Source of the DNA: Eulemur rufifrons
Lineage: Eukaryota; Chordata; Mammalia; Primates; Lemuridae
NCBI RefSeq assembly: GCF_041146395.1
Contig: NC_091012.1
Location: 15,056,193 to 15,120,192, forward strand
DNA length: 64,000 bases
Direction of reading: 5' to 3'
This document shows positions 39,414 through 55,944 of this stretch, piece after piece. The notes under the pieces were generated by a model. The model was not told where the DNA came from. It saw only the letters and a list, made by a program, of their open reading frames with translations, and did not search any database. A program made the position numbers and the translations under genes. Every line of letters begins with the position of its first letter. The stretch's first letter is position 1.

Positions 39414-41269
39414 CTGAAATCGAAACAGCAATAAAAAACCTTCCCAAAAAGAAAAGCCCTGGACCAGATGGGTTCACACCTGAATTCTACCATACCTACA
39501 AAGAAGAACTGGTGCCCATCCTACATAAACTATTCTCCAATATAGAGAAGGATGGGATTCTCCCCAACACTTTTTACCAAGCCAACATAACCCTAATACC
39601 AAAACCAGGAAAGGATGCAACTAAAACAGAGAACTATAGACCAATTTCTCTTATGAATATAGATGCAAAAATTCTCAATAAAATTCTAGCAAATCGAATC
39701 CAAGTGCTTATCAAAAAAATAATCCATCACGACCAAGTGGGCTTCATCCCAGAGATGCAGGGATGGTTTAACATACGCAAATCTATAAATGTAATTCATC
39801 ACATAAATAGAAGCAAAAATAAAGATCATATGATACTCTCAATAGATGCAGAAAAAGCATTCAACAAAATTCAACACCCTTTTATGATAAGAACACTCAA
39901 AAAAATAGGCATAGACGGGGCCTATCTAAAAATGATACAAGCCATATATGACAAACCCACAGCCAACATTATACTGAATGGGGAAAAACTGAAAGCATTC
40001 CCACTTCGAACTGGAACCAGACAAGGCTGCCCACTGTCCCCATTACTTTTCAACATAGTATTGGAAGTCCTTGCAAGAGCTATCAGGCAAGAGAGCAGAA
40101 TCAAGGGAGTCCAAATAGGGACAGAAGAGATCAAACTCTCACTCTTTGCTGATGACATGATGTTATATCTAGAGAAACCCAAGATTTCAACCAAGAGACT
40201 CCTGGAATTGATTAATGAATTCAGCAAAGTCTCAGGATACAAAATCAATACACACAAATCAGAGGCATTCATATACGCCAATAACAGTCAAACGGAGAAC
40301 CAAATTAAGGACTCAATACCCTTCAAAATAGCAACAAAGAAAATAAAATATCTAGGAATATATCTAACTAAGGAAGTAAAGGACCTCTATGGGGAGAACT
40401 ATGAAACTCTGAGGAAGGAAATCGCAGAACATGTAAATAGGTGGAAAACCATACCATGCTCATGGATCGGTAGAATCAACATTGTTAAAATGTCTATACT
40501 GCCCAAAGTTATCTACAGATTCAATGCAATCCCTATTAAATTACCAACATCTTTTTTCACAGACATAGAAAAAATAATTTTACGCTTTGTATGGAACCAG
40601 AGAAGACCCCGTTTAGCAAAAGCAATATTAAACAACAAAAACAAAATGGGAGGTATTAATTTGCCAGACTTCAAACTTTACTACAAGGCTGTGGTTCTAA
40701 AAACAGCCTGGTACTGGCACAAGTGCCGAGACACAGACCAGTGGAACAGAACAGAAAATCCAAATATAAAACCATCCTCATATAGCCATCTAATCTTTGA
40801 CAAAGCAGAAAAAAACATACTCTGGGGAAAAGATTCCTTATTTAATAAATGGTGCTGGGAAAACTGGATATCCACATGTAGAAGACTGAAACAGGACACA
40901 CAGCTCTCACCCCTCACAAAAATCAAATCACGGTGGTTAACAGACTTAAACCTTAGGTCAGAAACCATTAGAATTCTAGAAGAGAACGTAGGAAAGACTC
41001 TTACAGACATTGGCCTAGGCAAAGAATTTATGAGGAAGACCCCTAAGGCAATCACAGCAGCAACAAAAATAAATAAATGGGACCTGATCAAATTAAAAAG
41101 CTTCTGCACAGCCAAAGAAACAGTCACAAGAGTAAATAGACAACCTACAGAATGGGAAAAAATTTTCGCATACTACACATCAGATAAAGGACTGATAACA
41201 AGAATCTATTTAGAACTCAGGAAAATCAGTAAGAAAAAATCGAACAACCCTATCAAAAAGTGGGCAAAG
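39414..41269 (+). pseudogene. LINE-1 ORF2 reverse-transcriptase part, inverted
   Basis: The plus strand is open for about 600 codons through the reverse-transcriptase domain ([48 protein letters not shown]) into the region preceding the Cys-rich C terminus, ending at KKWAK before the target duplication. The endonuclease domain and ORF1 are absent. Although long and uninterrupted, it is a fragment: no start, no promoter, and the rest of ORF2 is on the other strand. Confidence 0.92.
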
Positions 41270-41298
41270 AACCCCTATTTTTTATTGTGCTGCATTCC

Positions 41299-42035
41299 TT
41301 TTTTTTTTTTTTTGTCACAATCCAGTTTATTATGAAAACAGGCTGGTGTGGGGACATGGGATAGACAAGTACATTTAGGTCAGGTGGCTCAGGCGAAGTA
41401 GTGGGGCTTCTTCGCATTGATGCCATACTCCCTGAGGGCAGTGCCAGGTCCTCTGCAGTTAGGGTGGACTTGCGGTCCTTGCTCTTGCTCCAGGAGCTGC
41501 CAGAGGCTGTGCCCTTCATTTTGCAGTGCTGTAGGGCATTGTTGGCAATATCTGGGATGAATTTCTGGGCAGCTAGGGAGATGAGCCGAATTATGTGTGG
41601 GTCTGAGGCCTCAAAGCCAGCAGGGTTCAGGTAGTAACCAGTCACTGCATCAGGGACCCTGGGCGAGTAATCCTCCCGCTGCATTAAGAAGTCCAGCAGA
41701 GGCGGGCTGGACACCGCAGGCTTCGCGTCTCTGCTGCCTCGCTCCGCAGTAGGTAAACCGCGCGCTGCCCGCCCACACCTGAGCCGCCCCGCTGGGCTGG
41801 TCCCGCCCACGCAGCCAAGGACCCCGTGCCCCCAGCTACTTCTCCAGCCCCGGGTCCCCCTGCTGTCCCTGCAGGGCTGGTCTTGTTCTCTGCAGCGTGG
41901 CGGCACCAGTGGGCGGCGCTGTGGGAGCCGGGACCAGGGGGCCGGGCCTGGGGCCAAAGCGGAGGAGGCTGGAGCCAGTTCGGTCTGAGTTAGAGCCGCT
42001 GCAGCTCCTATGACCCGTGGGAGAGGCCGACTTCT
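41299..42035 (-). pseudogene. TAF10: Processed pseudogene of TAF10
   Basis: The minus strand encodes clear TAF10 text: LLDFLMQREDYSPRVPDAV, TGYYLNPAGFEASDP, IIRLISLAAQKFI, and ALQHCKMKGTASGSS. TAF10 is a histone-fold subunit of TFIID and SAGA in the nucleus. There are no introns, a poly(A) tail (poly-T at 41299-41313) and AATAAA (complement at 41326-41331), so this is a retrocopy made by LINE-1 machinery. The C terminus is shifted near 41455, and the original stop is at 41389-41391 in another frame (KKPHYFA). The GC-rich N-terminal region is also shifted, with the expected start near 42011 altered (ATAGGAGC). It is not expected to make TAF10. Confidence 0.95.
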
Positions 42036-42944
42036 AATATTCTTATGTAATACAACCCTCACTTCTTGTATTCTTGCTGTTGAGATCAACAGAAAAACCT
42101 GGTTGTAGATGGCTTTTTAGCAAATAAACTAAGATTTAACATAACATTAGGGTAAATAAGCAGGAGTGCAGAACAATCCTAGGGTTCTGATTCTCATCCT
42201 AAAACGAGCAGGATTGGAAAATTGGCAGTAGTTTCACTTGCTGAGGCCAACCTCTGGGAAATACCTCAGCGCATGTTTATATTACATTAGGATGAAAAGG
42301 TTTCGAATAGCTTAAATTTCTGAGCAGGACAGATGTGGATGTGACAGGATCATCTGGTTAGATCACCGTGTTAAAAGGGGCCAAAATCATAGTTCAATCC
42401 CCACATGTAAACAACTGAGTTTTTTTTCATTTGCTCAAATAAAAACCTAACTGCAGGCTAAATCCGATCATTCATCTTTAAAGTGTGTTCTTTGGAGCAG
42501 GGCAAGAAGGGTAAAGAAATATGGAGAGATGGGGATAAATCTATGACCACTTCTAAATCATGGGGCCTATTGTGTTCATAAAGAGGTGGCAAATTGTATA
42601 AACAGAAAGTCTAGATGTTCTCAGTGAAACAGTGACAACTAGAGGCAAGTGTATCAAATGTCAAAATGACAGGTGAACAAATGAAAAGTTGAAAATTTTA
42701 AAGTAATTATGAGTTCTTCTACGTACTTTCTATAAGGCATTCCATAAAACAGAAACAGTTTTTAGTCTTTTCTTGGAGGAAAAAAATATTGTCTTATCAT
42801 CCATTTTAGATTTGCTCAGAAATATTGCTTCTGCCCTTGGATGGCCAGCTGGATTTTATTCCAAAGTTCAATCTGTAGAGGAAAAAGACATGATAATTTA
42901 GAAGAATGAAAAAGATACTTTTAAAAACAGCTACACATTGTGAT
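42036..42944. other. Unassigned DNA
   Basis: No repeat or gene recognised. Confidence 0.45.
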
Positions 42945-43100
42945 TACAGGCATATAGGCTCATGCCTGTAATCCAGCACTTTTGGAGGCTGATACAAGAG
43001 GATCATCTGAGCCCATAAATTCAAGGCTGCAGTGAGCTATGATTACAACACTGCACTCCAGCCTGGAAGATAGAGTGAGATTCTGTCTAAAAAATAGGTA
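42945..43100 (+). mobile_element. Alu monomer (FLAM/FAM-like)
   Basis: GGCTCATGCCTGTAATCCAGC through CACTGCACTCCAGCCTGG and ATTCTGTCTAAAAAAT. One diverged 7SL-derived monomer only. Confidence 0.8.
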
Positions 43101-45286
43101 CACGTTAATTTTAATCACTTTTAGCAGTCTTGAAAGAAGTGTGTAGTAATAAATATGAAGAAATATGGTGGCAACAATATAAAAATTCTACTGGGAAATG
43201 CACCATGGTTGAATCTTTCCATACATGTAGACTAAAACTAAGCTATGCAACTTTTTTTCTTTTAACTTGTACCTGAATAATCTGATGCAACTAGTAGAGG
43301 AATCATCTACATGACCTCCTCCTTGTACTTATCAAATAGGAACTCTCTCACTCTCCTCTATGCTGATATGACTAGCACATTTCAGGATCAGTCTCAAGTA
43401 GCAAGTGATGCTGTGGCCAATTACTGTCAGACACCAGCTCAATATATCAAATATACTAAAATAAACAGGGTGGTTTTTGGCAAGCATTCTTTAGATAATC
43501 AAAGGCTAATTTTAACTCCATTCAATAAATGAACTCATTTATTTATCTGTGATGTATCTGGGATATTCTTCATGGCAGATTTAAGAGGGCTGCATAAAAA
43601 GTTTAATTTTCTAATCTACAGGAACACTGTCATAACAGAAAGTGAGGTTTTTCATTTTGCCCTCAATATCCAAAGCTAAACTCTCATGTTTTTCTTCCCA
43701 CAGCATGGTTCATTTGGGGATTCATCAAAATTATCCTCTGGAGCCGGTCATAGAACAGCTTCTAAAAAATTTTGATCCCACCTATGCCTGCAGGTCACCA
43801 AAGTGGGATAATCTCCTATTTAAGTGAGACTACAAAACAGATTATTGAATTTCCATAAGACAAACTTTACCATCATATGGGATAATAAAAGTTGTCATGA
43901 GAGGAAACAATAAACTAATTAATTAAGGTAAACATCCCTCAGAGGAAAAAGTCCATAAGACACCTCACTAACGTTGAATACTGCTTTTCCTCTAAGATTC
44001 TACTAGTTATAAGATCCATCTCAATTGCACAGATGTTAAAATGTAAAAATATATGTAACTTAGAATAAATGAAATGCATTATTAAAGGCTAACAGTGTTA
44101 AAATTATACAATTGTAAACTATCCAGAAATAAGTTTCCTTGCAAAATATTAAAGGGAGAGGGCAGTGACCAAGAAATTAATCAAAGAACCAGTACATTTC
44201 AGAGAAAGAGATTGAGTTCAACATTGATTGCAGTATATCCCAATGAAATAGAAGCAGTTTCTGGGCCAACTGCTGGGCACCCATTTATGTAAAGGCTCAT
44301 GGCATTTACTGACCTGCTCTGTCATCCCTATACTGCACATTGTATTAGTTTTATGGCCTATAACACAAATATTTTAAGTCTCTCAATTTTTATCTGTCTC
44401 TGCATCAACTCTAAGTCTTGCCTTAACTTTTTTAATCCTCAATTTATTTTAGTGACTGTGACTGAGCTGTGACAATTCATATACTGTAGTATGCCTTTCT
44501 TCCTTCACATATTCCTTAAGAGCACTTAACTCCATTTCTTAGACTTTTAAGAACATTGCTGCATTACTGGTACCTCTGTTTCATTTATTATCTAATGTTA
44601 CTGTTTTAACCCTAAAGCTTAATTACTTTAGTACACTAAAAAAAGGTGAGAAAAAATGTAATATCCAAAGAGGCCCATATAAGTGATTCTATTAATTTTG
44701 TTCCTATATTCAATGTGTCTGGAAATTACATTCTTGATCTACCAAGTCTTATTTAAAATCTTGGAAACTCAATTTATACTTCTCAAAGCCTATCTTCTTG
44801 TATATAAAACAGGTATAATTTCTCCACTACCTAAATCAAAACATTGTGAGGAGTGAATGAAATGCAAGAGCAATATATATACTATATAATGCACAATAAA
44901 CTAAAAAACAAAGGTTTCACTAACTCAAAAACAAAAAGTAAATATTTGACATTGATTGGAAAACCCATACCAAAACAATATCTTGGGCAAATATTCACTT
45001 TAGCTACCTACTAAAGTTGAGAGAAAAACAGTCACACACACACACACACAAAAATTCCTTTCAGTGTTTTTTTTTTAAATAAACAAACACATATTTCCCC
45101 TGCTTTCTTTCATGAAAGTTAATGTATGTTCTCCCCCTTGTTTTTTCATATGACATCCTAGTCATGACTCCATAGCAGTAAAGAGAGATATAATTATTTT
45201 TATAGCTCATAGAACTCCTTTGTGTGGATGTTCCAGTTTATTTTACAAGTCCATTGCTATACACTTAAGTTCTTTCTAACAATGCA
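43101..45286. other. Unassigned AT-rich DNA
   Basis: No recognised repeat apart from a (CA)n run at about 45033-45050. Short ORFs (for example 43311-43532, 43642-43827, 44095-44292) have no domain and look like chance. Confidence 0.45.
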
Positions 45287-45430
45287 AGCCAGGCATGGTG
45301 GTTCAAACCTGTAATCCCATCACTTTTCAAGGCTGTAGAGGGAGGATTGCTTGAGGCTAGGAGTTCATGGCCAGGTGGAGCAAGATAGCAAAATCTATCT
45401 CTAAAAATTTTTTTTAAAAATATCTGGGTA
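45287..45430 (+). mobile_element. Alu monomer (FLAM-like)
   Basis: AAGCCAGGCATGGTGGTTC through GGAGGATTGCTTGAGGCTAGG and a T/A-rich end with CTCTAAAAATTTTTTTT. A single old monomer. Confidence 0.75.
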
Positions 45431-46184
45431 AAATATTAATACGATGCATTCCTCAGCTTTTAAAGTTTTTTAAGAACCAAATTTGGCCTATCTGCCACCT
45501 CCATGCCAGTCTGAGGACTTAGAACTTTTGTGTGGTTCAGTAGCTGTCTTACACAGTCATTTCAGATCTTTAAGTCCTTGTTTCTTCATCAGAAATATAG
45601 AGAGAATATACACAGGCTTTATTTGTATTTGGAAGGCCCAAATAAGATGTACATGGAAATGTGTTGTACATCCTAAAGAATGATGTAAAGAGACTATTTT
45701 GGACTCTCATCCTATGCTACCCATCTACTAACTGTTTTGTAAAATCATTCACAGGCTTATTTTAAACCACCAAGCAGAGCAAAAATTTTCATAAGTACTT
45801 ACATGCTTTGTGTATAAAGGTACAATCAATTAATTCACATAATATATTTGTTCATTCTTTTGCAGTTTTTGAATATTCTGAAAAGTGAGTACAGCACTTC
45901 CCAATTGCAAAGGCACATCCCTCATGTCATGAGGACTAATTATTCTAACTTTTAAGTGAATTAAGAGTCTAACCAAAGTTTCAATAGAAGAGCTCTAAGG
46001 CTTTTCCTCTATAGCAATGAAGCCACTGGCATTTAAATGAAAAAATAAGCCAGCCACATGTAAACATCTTTGTGATGCAATGTTTTCTATTTCAAAGCAC
46101 TTAGTTTTTATTCACAAACCACCTTGTTATCCTAAATTATTTTTACCTAGATTCATCTCTTCAAAATTCTAGAAGTAAAAACTC
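45431..46184. other. Unassigned DNA
   Basis: No repeat or gene recognised. Confidence 0.4.
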
Positions 46185-46412
46185 AAGTACACATTTGGGA
46201 ATAACACTAATTGGGCGTTGGGCAGATGTGGGGGCGGGGAGGGGATGGGTGTATACCTATATAATGAGTGTGATGTGCACTGTCTGGGGAATGGACATGC
46301 TTGAAGCTCTGACTCAGCGGGGTGGGGGTGGCATGGGCAATATACATAACCTGAACTTTTGTACCCCAATAATATGCTGAAATTAAAAAAAGTAAAAAAA
46401 ACCTCAAATATT
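46185..46412 (+). mobile_element. LINE-1 3' UTR, 5'-truncated
   Basis: Matches the 3' end of the full-length copy (ACATTTGGGAATAACACTAA; GGGTGTATACCTATATAATG; TGGACATGCTTGAAGCTCTG; TTTTGTACCCCAATAATATG) followed by an A-rich tail. The G-quadruplex candidate at 46230-46249 is retained. Only the last ~230 bases are present. Confidence 0.85.
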
Positions 46413-46838
46413 TCTTCCTTTTCCCCCTCCCATCTTCTTCCTCCCAGTGGTTTAGAGTCTTAAGAACTTTTACCTCAACATTCTTATCTTTGAACAGGAT
46501 TCTACTGGGGTCAGAGTAGGGGAGCCATGGAAACAGTCTTTTACAGGCAGCGTCTGGCATTTTAACTCCCAAACCTTTACACCATCTCTCCTTTAGACCA
46601 GGAAAATGAAGTCTTAAGTCACTGAAGATATATCTGTGTCAAAGTTAGAATTTTAAAGAAATCACAAATCCATGGGTAAACTACTTCATATTTAAAAAAA
46701 TTCTGCAGCTCTGGTAATAATAACATTTCACCCTTTTCAGTTATTTTAAACAGCCCCCAAATTTCTTTCTTTGTGTTTGAATTATAGTTGGAAGGAAAAA
46801 AAAAAAAGCTTTCATCAAGGCAACAGAAAACCTGTATT
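46413..46838. other. Unassigned DNA
   Basis: No recognised feature apart from an A-run at about 46798-46808. Confidence 0.4.
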
Positions 46839-46853
46839 AAGAATACCATATAT

Positions 46854-47201
46854 GGCCGGGCGCGGTGGCTCACGCCTGTAATCCTAGCACTCTGGGAGGC
46901 CGAGGCGGGTGGATTGCTCAAGGTCAGGAGTTCGAGACCAGCCTGAGCGAGACCCCGTCTCTACTAAAAATAGAAAGACATTATATGGACAACTAAAAAT
47001 CTATATAGAAAAAATTAGCCGGGCATAGTGGCGCATGCCTGTAGTCCCAGCTACTCGGGAGGCTGAGGCAGTAGGATCGCTTAAGCCAAGGAGTCTGAGG
47101 TTGCTGTGAGCTAAGCTGACGCCACGGCACTCACTCTAGCCTGGGCAACAAAGTGAGACTCTGTCTCAACAAAAAAAAAAAACAAACAAACAAAAAAAAA
47201 A
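46854..47201 (+). mobile_element. Alu (strepsirrhine dimer type), young
   Basis: Starts GGCCGGGCGCGGTGGCTCAC with CpGs preserved, carries the strepsirrhine middle insertion (near 46990-47020), and ends in an A-tail with (CAAA)n. The target duplication AAGAATACCATATA is perfect at 46839-46852 and 47202-47215. Preserved CpGs and a perfect duplication make this the youngest-looking Alu in the window. Confidence 0.96.
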
Positions 47202-47215
47202 AAGAATACCATATA

Positions 47216-47740
47216 GAGTCTCCTATGGCAACTTCTATTTTAAATTTAAATAAGAAATCCTCAAATATTTGGGTGTGAACTATCCAGACTATCAGCTACC
47301 TTAATGAGTTGGAGGAAGGAACAATGAGGCCCTTCCCTGGCTCCTTCACTGAGGATGGGGAAGGATAGAGAATGGGAGGAATACTCCATAAGTGGGGGTA
47401 GTTGAATGTTCATTGAGAAATGGGAGAGAATATACCAAAAAGATTTATCAGTTCCTATGGGATGATGAAGAGAGCTATAGACCAAAGGAGGTGTGGGCTG
47501 CAGGCTCCCATGTGGGGTTGGGGAATGGTACAAAAACAAATCAATGGAGAATGGATAATCCTTTCAAAAATGATGCTAGAATAATCAGAAAACTGTATGC
47601 AAAGATATAAAAATAAATGCAAACTGTATCATAGAGATAAGCATAACATGTAAAATTTTGAAATTTTTAGATATGTGAGGAAAGGGTATATGAGAAATTC
47701 TATACCTTCCACTCAATTTTGCTGTGACTCTAAAACCTCT
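47216..47740. other. Unassigned DNA
   Basis: No recognised repeat or gene. Confidence 0.4.
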
Positions 47741-48545
47741 CTAAAAATAAATGAGCAAAAGACTTGAATGACACTTCGTCAAAGAAGATATACTGATGGC
47801 AAAAGGCACGTGAAAAGATACTGAGCATTACAAGGAATTGGGAAATGCCAATTCTGTTACAAGGTGATGTAGCTACAAGTAGGTAAAGTTAAAAATCGGA
47901 AATACCACGTCCTGGTGAGTGTGTAGAGCTGAAACTTGTACATCGCAGGCAGCAATGCAGAGGGGTGTAGCCACTTTCAAAAAGTTTGACGGTTTCTTAG
48001 AAAGGTAAACATTCATTTACCATTTCAGTAATCCCAGCTAGGAATATACCCAAGTTAAAAAAAAATAAACAATGAAAACTGTGCTTACATTTGTAAAGTG
48101 TGTAAATATTTATAGTGGCTTTATTCATAATTGCCTCAAACTGCAAACTGATTAAACTGAAGTCCTCGGTGGGTGGACGGATAAACAAACTGTGGCTCAT
48201 CCATCGATGGAATACCTCTCGGCAGTAAAAAGGACCACACTGTTGATTAACGCAACAGAATGTATGAATTTCAGATGCCTTATGCCCGCTGAAAGCAGCT
48301 GGACTCAAAGACTTCATTCCGTGTGGATTCAGTTACCTGACATTCTGGAAAAGGCCAAAAGACCTAGGACCACTGAGCAGGGAAGGGCCGAGGGTGGCAC
48401 GCAGGTCACTGGGGGTGATGGAGCTGCTCTGTGTTTGATTGTGATAGTGGTTACCCAATCCCCTGCATTGGTCAAATCTAGAAATATGCAACCAACAAGT
48501 GAATTTTACTGTATGGGAATTTAAAAATTAATAAATGCAAATTTA
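47741..48545 (+). mobile_element. Old LINE-1 (L1M-type) 3' end
   Basis: Sense late-ORF2 and 3'-UTR landmarks: GAGCAAAAGACTTGAATGAC, TCCATCGATGGAATACCTC, AGACTTCATTCCGTGTGGATTC, GACATTCTGGAAAAGGC, and an end near AATTTAAAAATTAATAAATGC. Heavily decayed. Confidence 0.75.
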
Positions 48546-49214
48546 ACAGAGGGCAGGGGAACCCAGATCTCCCTGGTCACCTGTGCCCTAACCTTCACTC
48601 CTCTTCCATGACGCCCAGGTTGTCTCCGAGGAAGCAGAGGCTCCCGGGGCAACTGGAGCAGCCTTTCTGCAGGCTGAGAGTGACACCTCTGCATTTTTGA
48701 GTCGTGATGTGATTAGATGATGAGAACATTTTAGGAAGAAGAATATGGTGGTGATAAATTATGTGTCTTAGTGTCTGCACTCTGCTACAATTTGAAGAGG
48801 ATTAAGAAAAGGCAGGGAAGTGAAGACCTCGCCTCCCTTGTCAGAGAATCACAGAACCTCGGGGATTTCATCAGCATCTGCTCTGGCTTCTCCCGGGTAA
48901 AGCTCCCCTTCTCCCAAGAGAGGGCCCGCCTGGCTGCTCCCTGCATAGGCAGCAGTCTACGAGAAGCCACAGGTCCACGGTGTCCCTGTCCTTGGCCACT
49001 ACCTACTGCTGGCTGGATCCCTGAAGGACTCTGGGCCTCCTCTTCAGTTTAAAGAACTGATTTTGCAATTGGGTCTGGGAATCTTCCGGGGGTAGTGGAA
49101 AAGCCAGAGGTGTGTGTACAGAGCAGAGCATGTCGGGTAGGCCTGTGCAGTCCCACACGTGCTTCACCAGAATAATTCAGGCTTCTCGGTTTTACTTGTT
49201 GGACTGCCAAGTGC
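48546..49214. other. Unassigned GC-moderate DNA
   Basis: No family recognised. Overlapping short ORFs on both strands (48595-49052) have no domain. Confidence 0.4.
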
Positions 49215-49352
49215 ACCACTTGCTAACAATATGACCTCAGTTTCCTTATTGTCACATGGTCATTCTAGCGGTACTTTCTTCAGAAGAGAGTTGTAAGGAT
49301 AAGTGACATGTGTAGAGCACCTACCTCCAGCCAAGCCTAGAGTAGGAGTTTA
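49215..49352 (+). mobile_element. MIR SINE
   Basis: MIR core and tail text: AATATGACCTCAGTTTCC, TTATTGTCACATGGTCATTC, and GAGTTGTAAGGATAAGTGAC...GTAGAGCACCTACC correspond to the conserved MIR order. Confidence 0.7.
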
Positions 49353-49379
49353 TAACATTCAGCAATTACATGTTTCCAT

Positions 49380-49900
49380 TTGTGTTTAGTGCTCTGCACA
49401 TTTTATTTATCTGTTTATCCTTTGATGGGCATTTTGGCTGATCCCATATTTTGGCTACTTTCCATGGTGTTGCAACAAACAACACTATAAACTTAAAGTC
49501 ATCCCACTGGATATTTCTAAGGCCCCACTACCCTGTCATTCAGTGATTCTATGATTTCACTTACAGAGAAATTGGTAGAGAATGGGGTCTCTTCATCCCC
49601 ACTCCAATTTGAAATGCTTTATCTATCTCCACACATGCACACGTAGATACATATGTGTGCTTGTTTTTACATTTCTATTGATTCATTTTTTTCCTGTGGT
49701 TTTAAAGTAAAAAAACATAAAAGAGAAGCTATCTAAATGTTCATCAAGAGTGGATCAATTACATATTATATCTTCACTACAGGATCTTAGGCAAATCCAG
49801 AATGTGGCAGATCTGCATATATTGACATGATGAGATGTCTGCAACATATGAAATTAAAAAGAAAACAGGTTAAAGAGAAATGGGCTGTGTAGTTGCCCCA
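49380..49900. mobile_element. Old LINE-1 pieces in opposite orientations
   Basis: 49390-49500 reads like antisense late ORF2 (TTTGATGGGCATTTTGGCTG). 49720-49890 reads sense (AGCTATCTAAATGTTCATC, then ATTGACATGATGAGATGTC). Both are short and diverged. Confidence 0.45.
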
Positions 49901-50147
49901 TCTTATAGCAAAATCTGCTGGAGTAAACAGCCATTGGTCCATTTTAAATGGTTAAACATTTCTTCTGTATTCTGGCATCCATCTCCCTGAGATCTAGTTC
50001 TTCCCACTGGAACACCACAAAATCCTCGGCCTCCCTCCCCAGGGCATCAAATCTTGAATTTCCTGCTTTTCTCCAGGAAATGTGGCTCTGGCTCCCTGGA
50101 TTCTCCCACGGTTGTTCAAATGGCCAGGTCATTGTCCTGGCGGTATT

Positions 50148-50385
50148 CCTGAGCTTCTACCACGTGCTGATCCTGTGCTACGCACTTTACAGAAAGGATC
50201 TCACTGAACCTTTACAAAAACCTCTGCAGGGGGTGTTAATATTACCCCGTTATTACAGATGAAGACACTTGCTTGGGGAAATTCAGTAATATTCCCAAGA
50301 CCTCTCATCTAGGAAGTGATGAAGCAGGGATTGGAACTGAGGCAGCAAAACTCCAGGGCCACACCTGCTAAACTGACCAGAGCTG
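50148..50385 (-). mobile_element. MIR SINE, antisense
   Basis: Complement of MIR: GAGCTTCTACCACGTGCTGA, CACTTTACAGAAAGGATCTC, ATTACAGATGAAGACACTTG, and GGATTGGAACTGAGGCAGC follow the expected order across the whole element. Confidence 0.8.
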
Positions 50386-50399
50386 CGTCTCTGAAACCA

Positions 50400-51535
50400 A
50401 GTTGTTTTTTGCAGGTTGCGTTGTCTATATGTGTTTTTGTTTCCCCTTCTTCAAAGTCTTAGAGTTTGCCTTTGACATTAAAAATTTTGGTCTATCTGAA
50501 ATGATTTTTTTGTATGTGTATGGTGTGAAGTGTGGATTCATTTTCATGTACTTAAATTAGTGAACAGTCCAGATTTTCCCATAGAAACAGCAGTTAATCA
50601 GGTTTCCATACTATACTCATAGGTCAGTTTGTTCACTCTCTTTTTGGCCCATTGCTCGGTTTGTCTATTCCTGCTCCGATACTACACACGGTTGTGTTAA
50701 TATGTTTTGATATTGGGTCACACAGGTACCATCACCTTGCTTTCCTTGTTCAAAAGTGTCTTAACTACTGGCAACCTGAACTTCCATATACACTTGGCAA
50801 TTATATGGTCAAATTCCATGAAACCTTAATTTGCATTTTAATTAGGATTTAACTAATTCTATGAATTAATTTGTGGGAGAGTTGATGTGATTCCAATATT
50901 GAGTCTTCCCAACTATACATCTGACATGTGTTTCCATTAATTAGGTTTTTTTAAAAATTTTTTTTAACATAGTTTTAGGATTTCTTACACTAAGGTCTTG
51001 TACATGTTTGCTGCATTTATTCTTAGAAACATTATTATTTGTTGCACTTGTAGATAGTATGTTTTAAAAATTGAATTTCAGTTTGCTCCTGGTGTACAGA
51101 AATGCAATGGACTTTTGTGAATTGATCACATATCAATGTAACTTTGCCAGGCTCTCTTATTAATTGTTAATAATTGTCTTATATAATCTATCTTTTAGGG
51201 AAAAGTATCATTTGTGAAAAAAGATATTTTTTAAATTTTTTCACTTCCAAAGCTTAAGTCCTTTATTTCTTTTTCTTGTCTTATTTGGATTGCCAGAATA
51301 CAATGTTAGATAGAAGGCGTAGAAGGAGACATCAGTGAAATATTCCTGAAATTTTTTCCACATTTACTGAGATCATAACACAGGTTTTTAAAAATACATT
51401 AAAGTGGTGAAGTATCTAAGCCAATTTCCTAATATGAAATTCATCTTGCCTTCCTAGAGTAAGCCCACCTAGACATGAGTATTATCTTTTCATGCATTGT
51501 GGAATTGGTTTGCTAACATTTGGTTTAGTAGGTTT
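50400..51535 (-). mobile_element. Old LINE-1 fragment, antisense
   Basis: Antisense ORF2 text is visible (TATGGTGTGAAGTGTGGATTC, CCATAGAAACAGCAGTTAATC, GTCAAATTCCATGAAACC). Strongly decayed. Confidence 0.6.
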
Positions 51536-51544
51536 TTTCCCCAC

Positions 51545-55656
<4,112 letters not shown>

Positions 55657-55935
55657 TGGAATTGTTGATTTATTAAATACTTGCTAGAATTTCCTCAAAA
55701 AGCCAACATGAAATGGTTTATTCTATTTGCAGAAATACATTCACAACTAATTGAAAATGTTTAATAGTTCTATAATGATTTAGATTTGTTAATTTTTTTA
55801 TTGAGTCATCTAGGTGGTTTATATTTTTCCAAGAATTTGCTTTTTCTTATTTTTGATGATACTGGCAAAAATTTGTGTATAATCTAATTAATTTTTTTTT
55901 TAAAATAGCCTCGATCTTTAATTGTGTCTCCTTTT
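55657..55935 (-). mobile_element. Probable old LINE-1 remnant
   Basis: AT-rich text such as GAATTGTTGATTTATTAAATAC looks like continuing antisense LINE-1. The composition changes sharply to GC-rich at about 55945. Confidence 0.35.
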
Positions 55936-55944
55936 AAATACTAT

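Larger units (their letters stand above)
38339..41283 (-). mobile_element. Young 5'-inverted LINE-1 insertion with 3' transduction
   Basis: The whole insertion is bounded by the target duplication AACCCCTATTTTTT at 38339-38352 and 41270-41283. In order along the plus strand it consists of a terminal poly-T (38347-38366), a 93-base non-3'-UTR segment (38367-38459), a second T-rich tract (38460-38506), antisense LINE-1 3' UTR and ORF2 end (to 39413), then sense ORF2 (39414-41269). It was made in one event by twin priming from a read-through transcript. Confidence 0.9.

Noticed and set aside
39512..41335. A 607-codon uninterrupted ORF that could be taken for an intact gene
   Set aside because: It is the inverted part of a LINE-1 ORF2 fragment. 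It lacks the endonuclease domain, ORF1 and a promoter, and its last codons run into the target duplication and neighbouring DNA.
41253..42089. A 278-codon ORF as an intact TAF10-like gene
   Set aside because: The histone-fold part matches TAF10, but both ends are shifted and a poly(A) tail and lack of introns mark it as a processed pseudogene.
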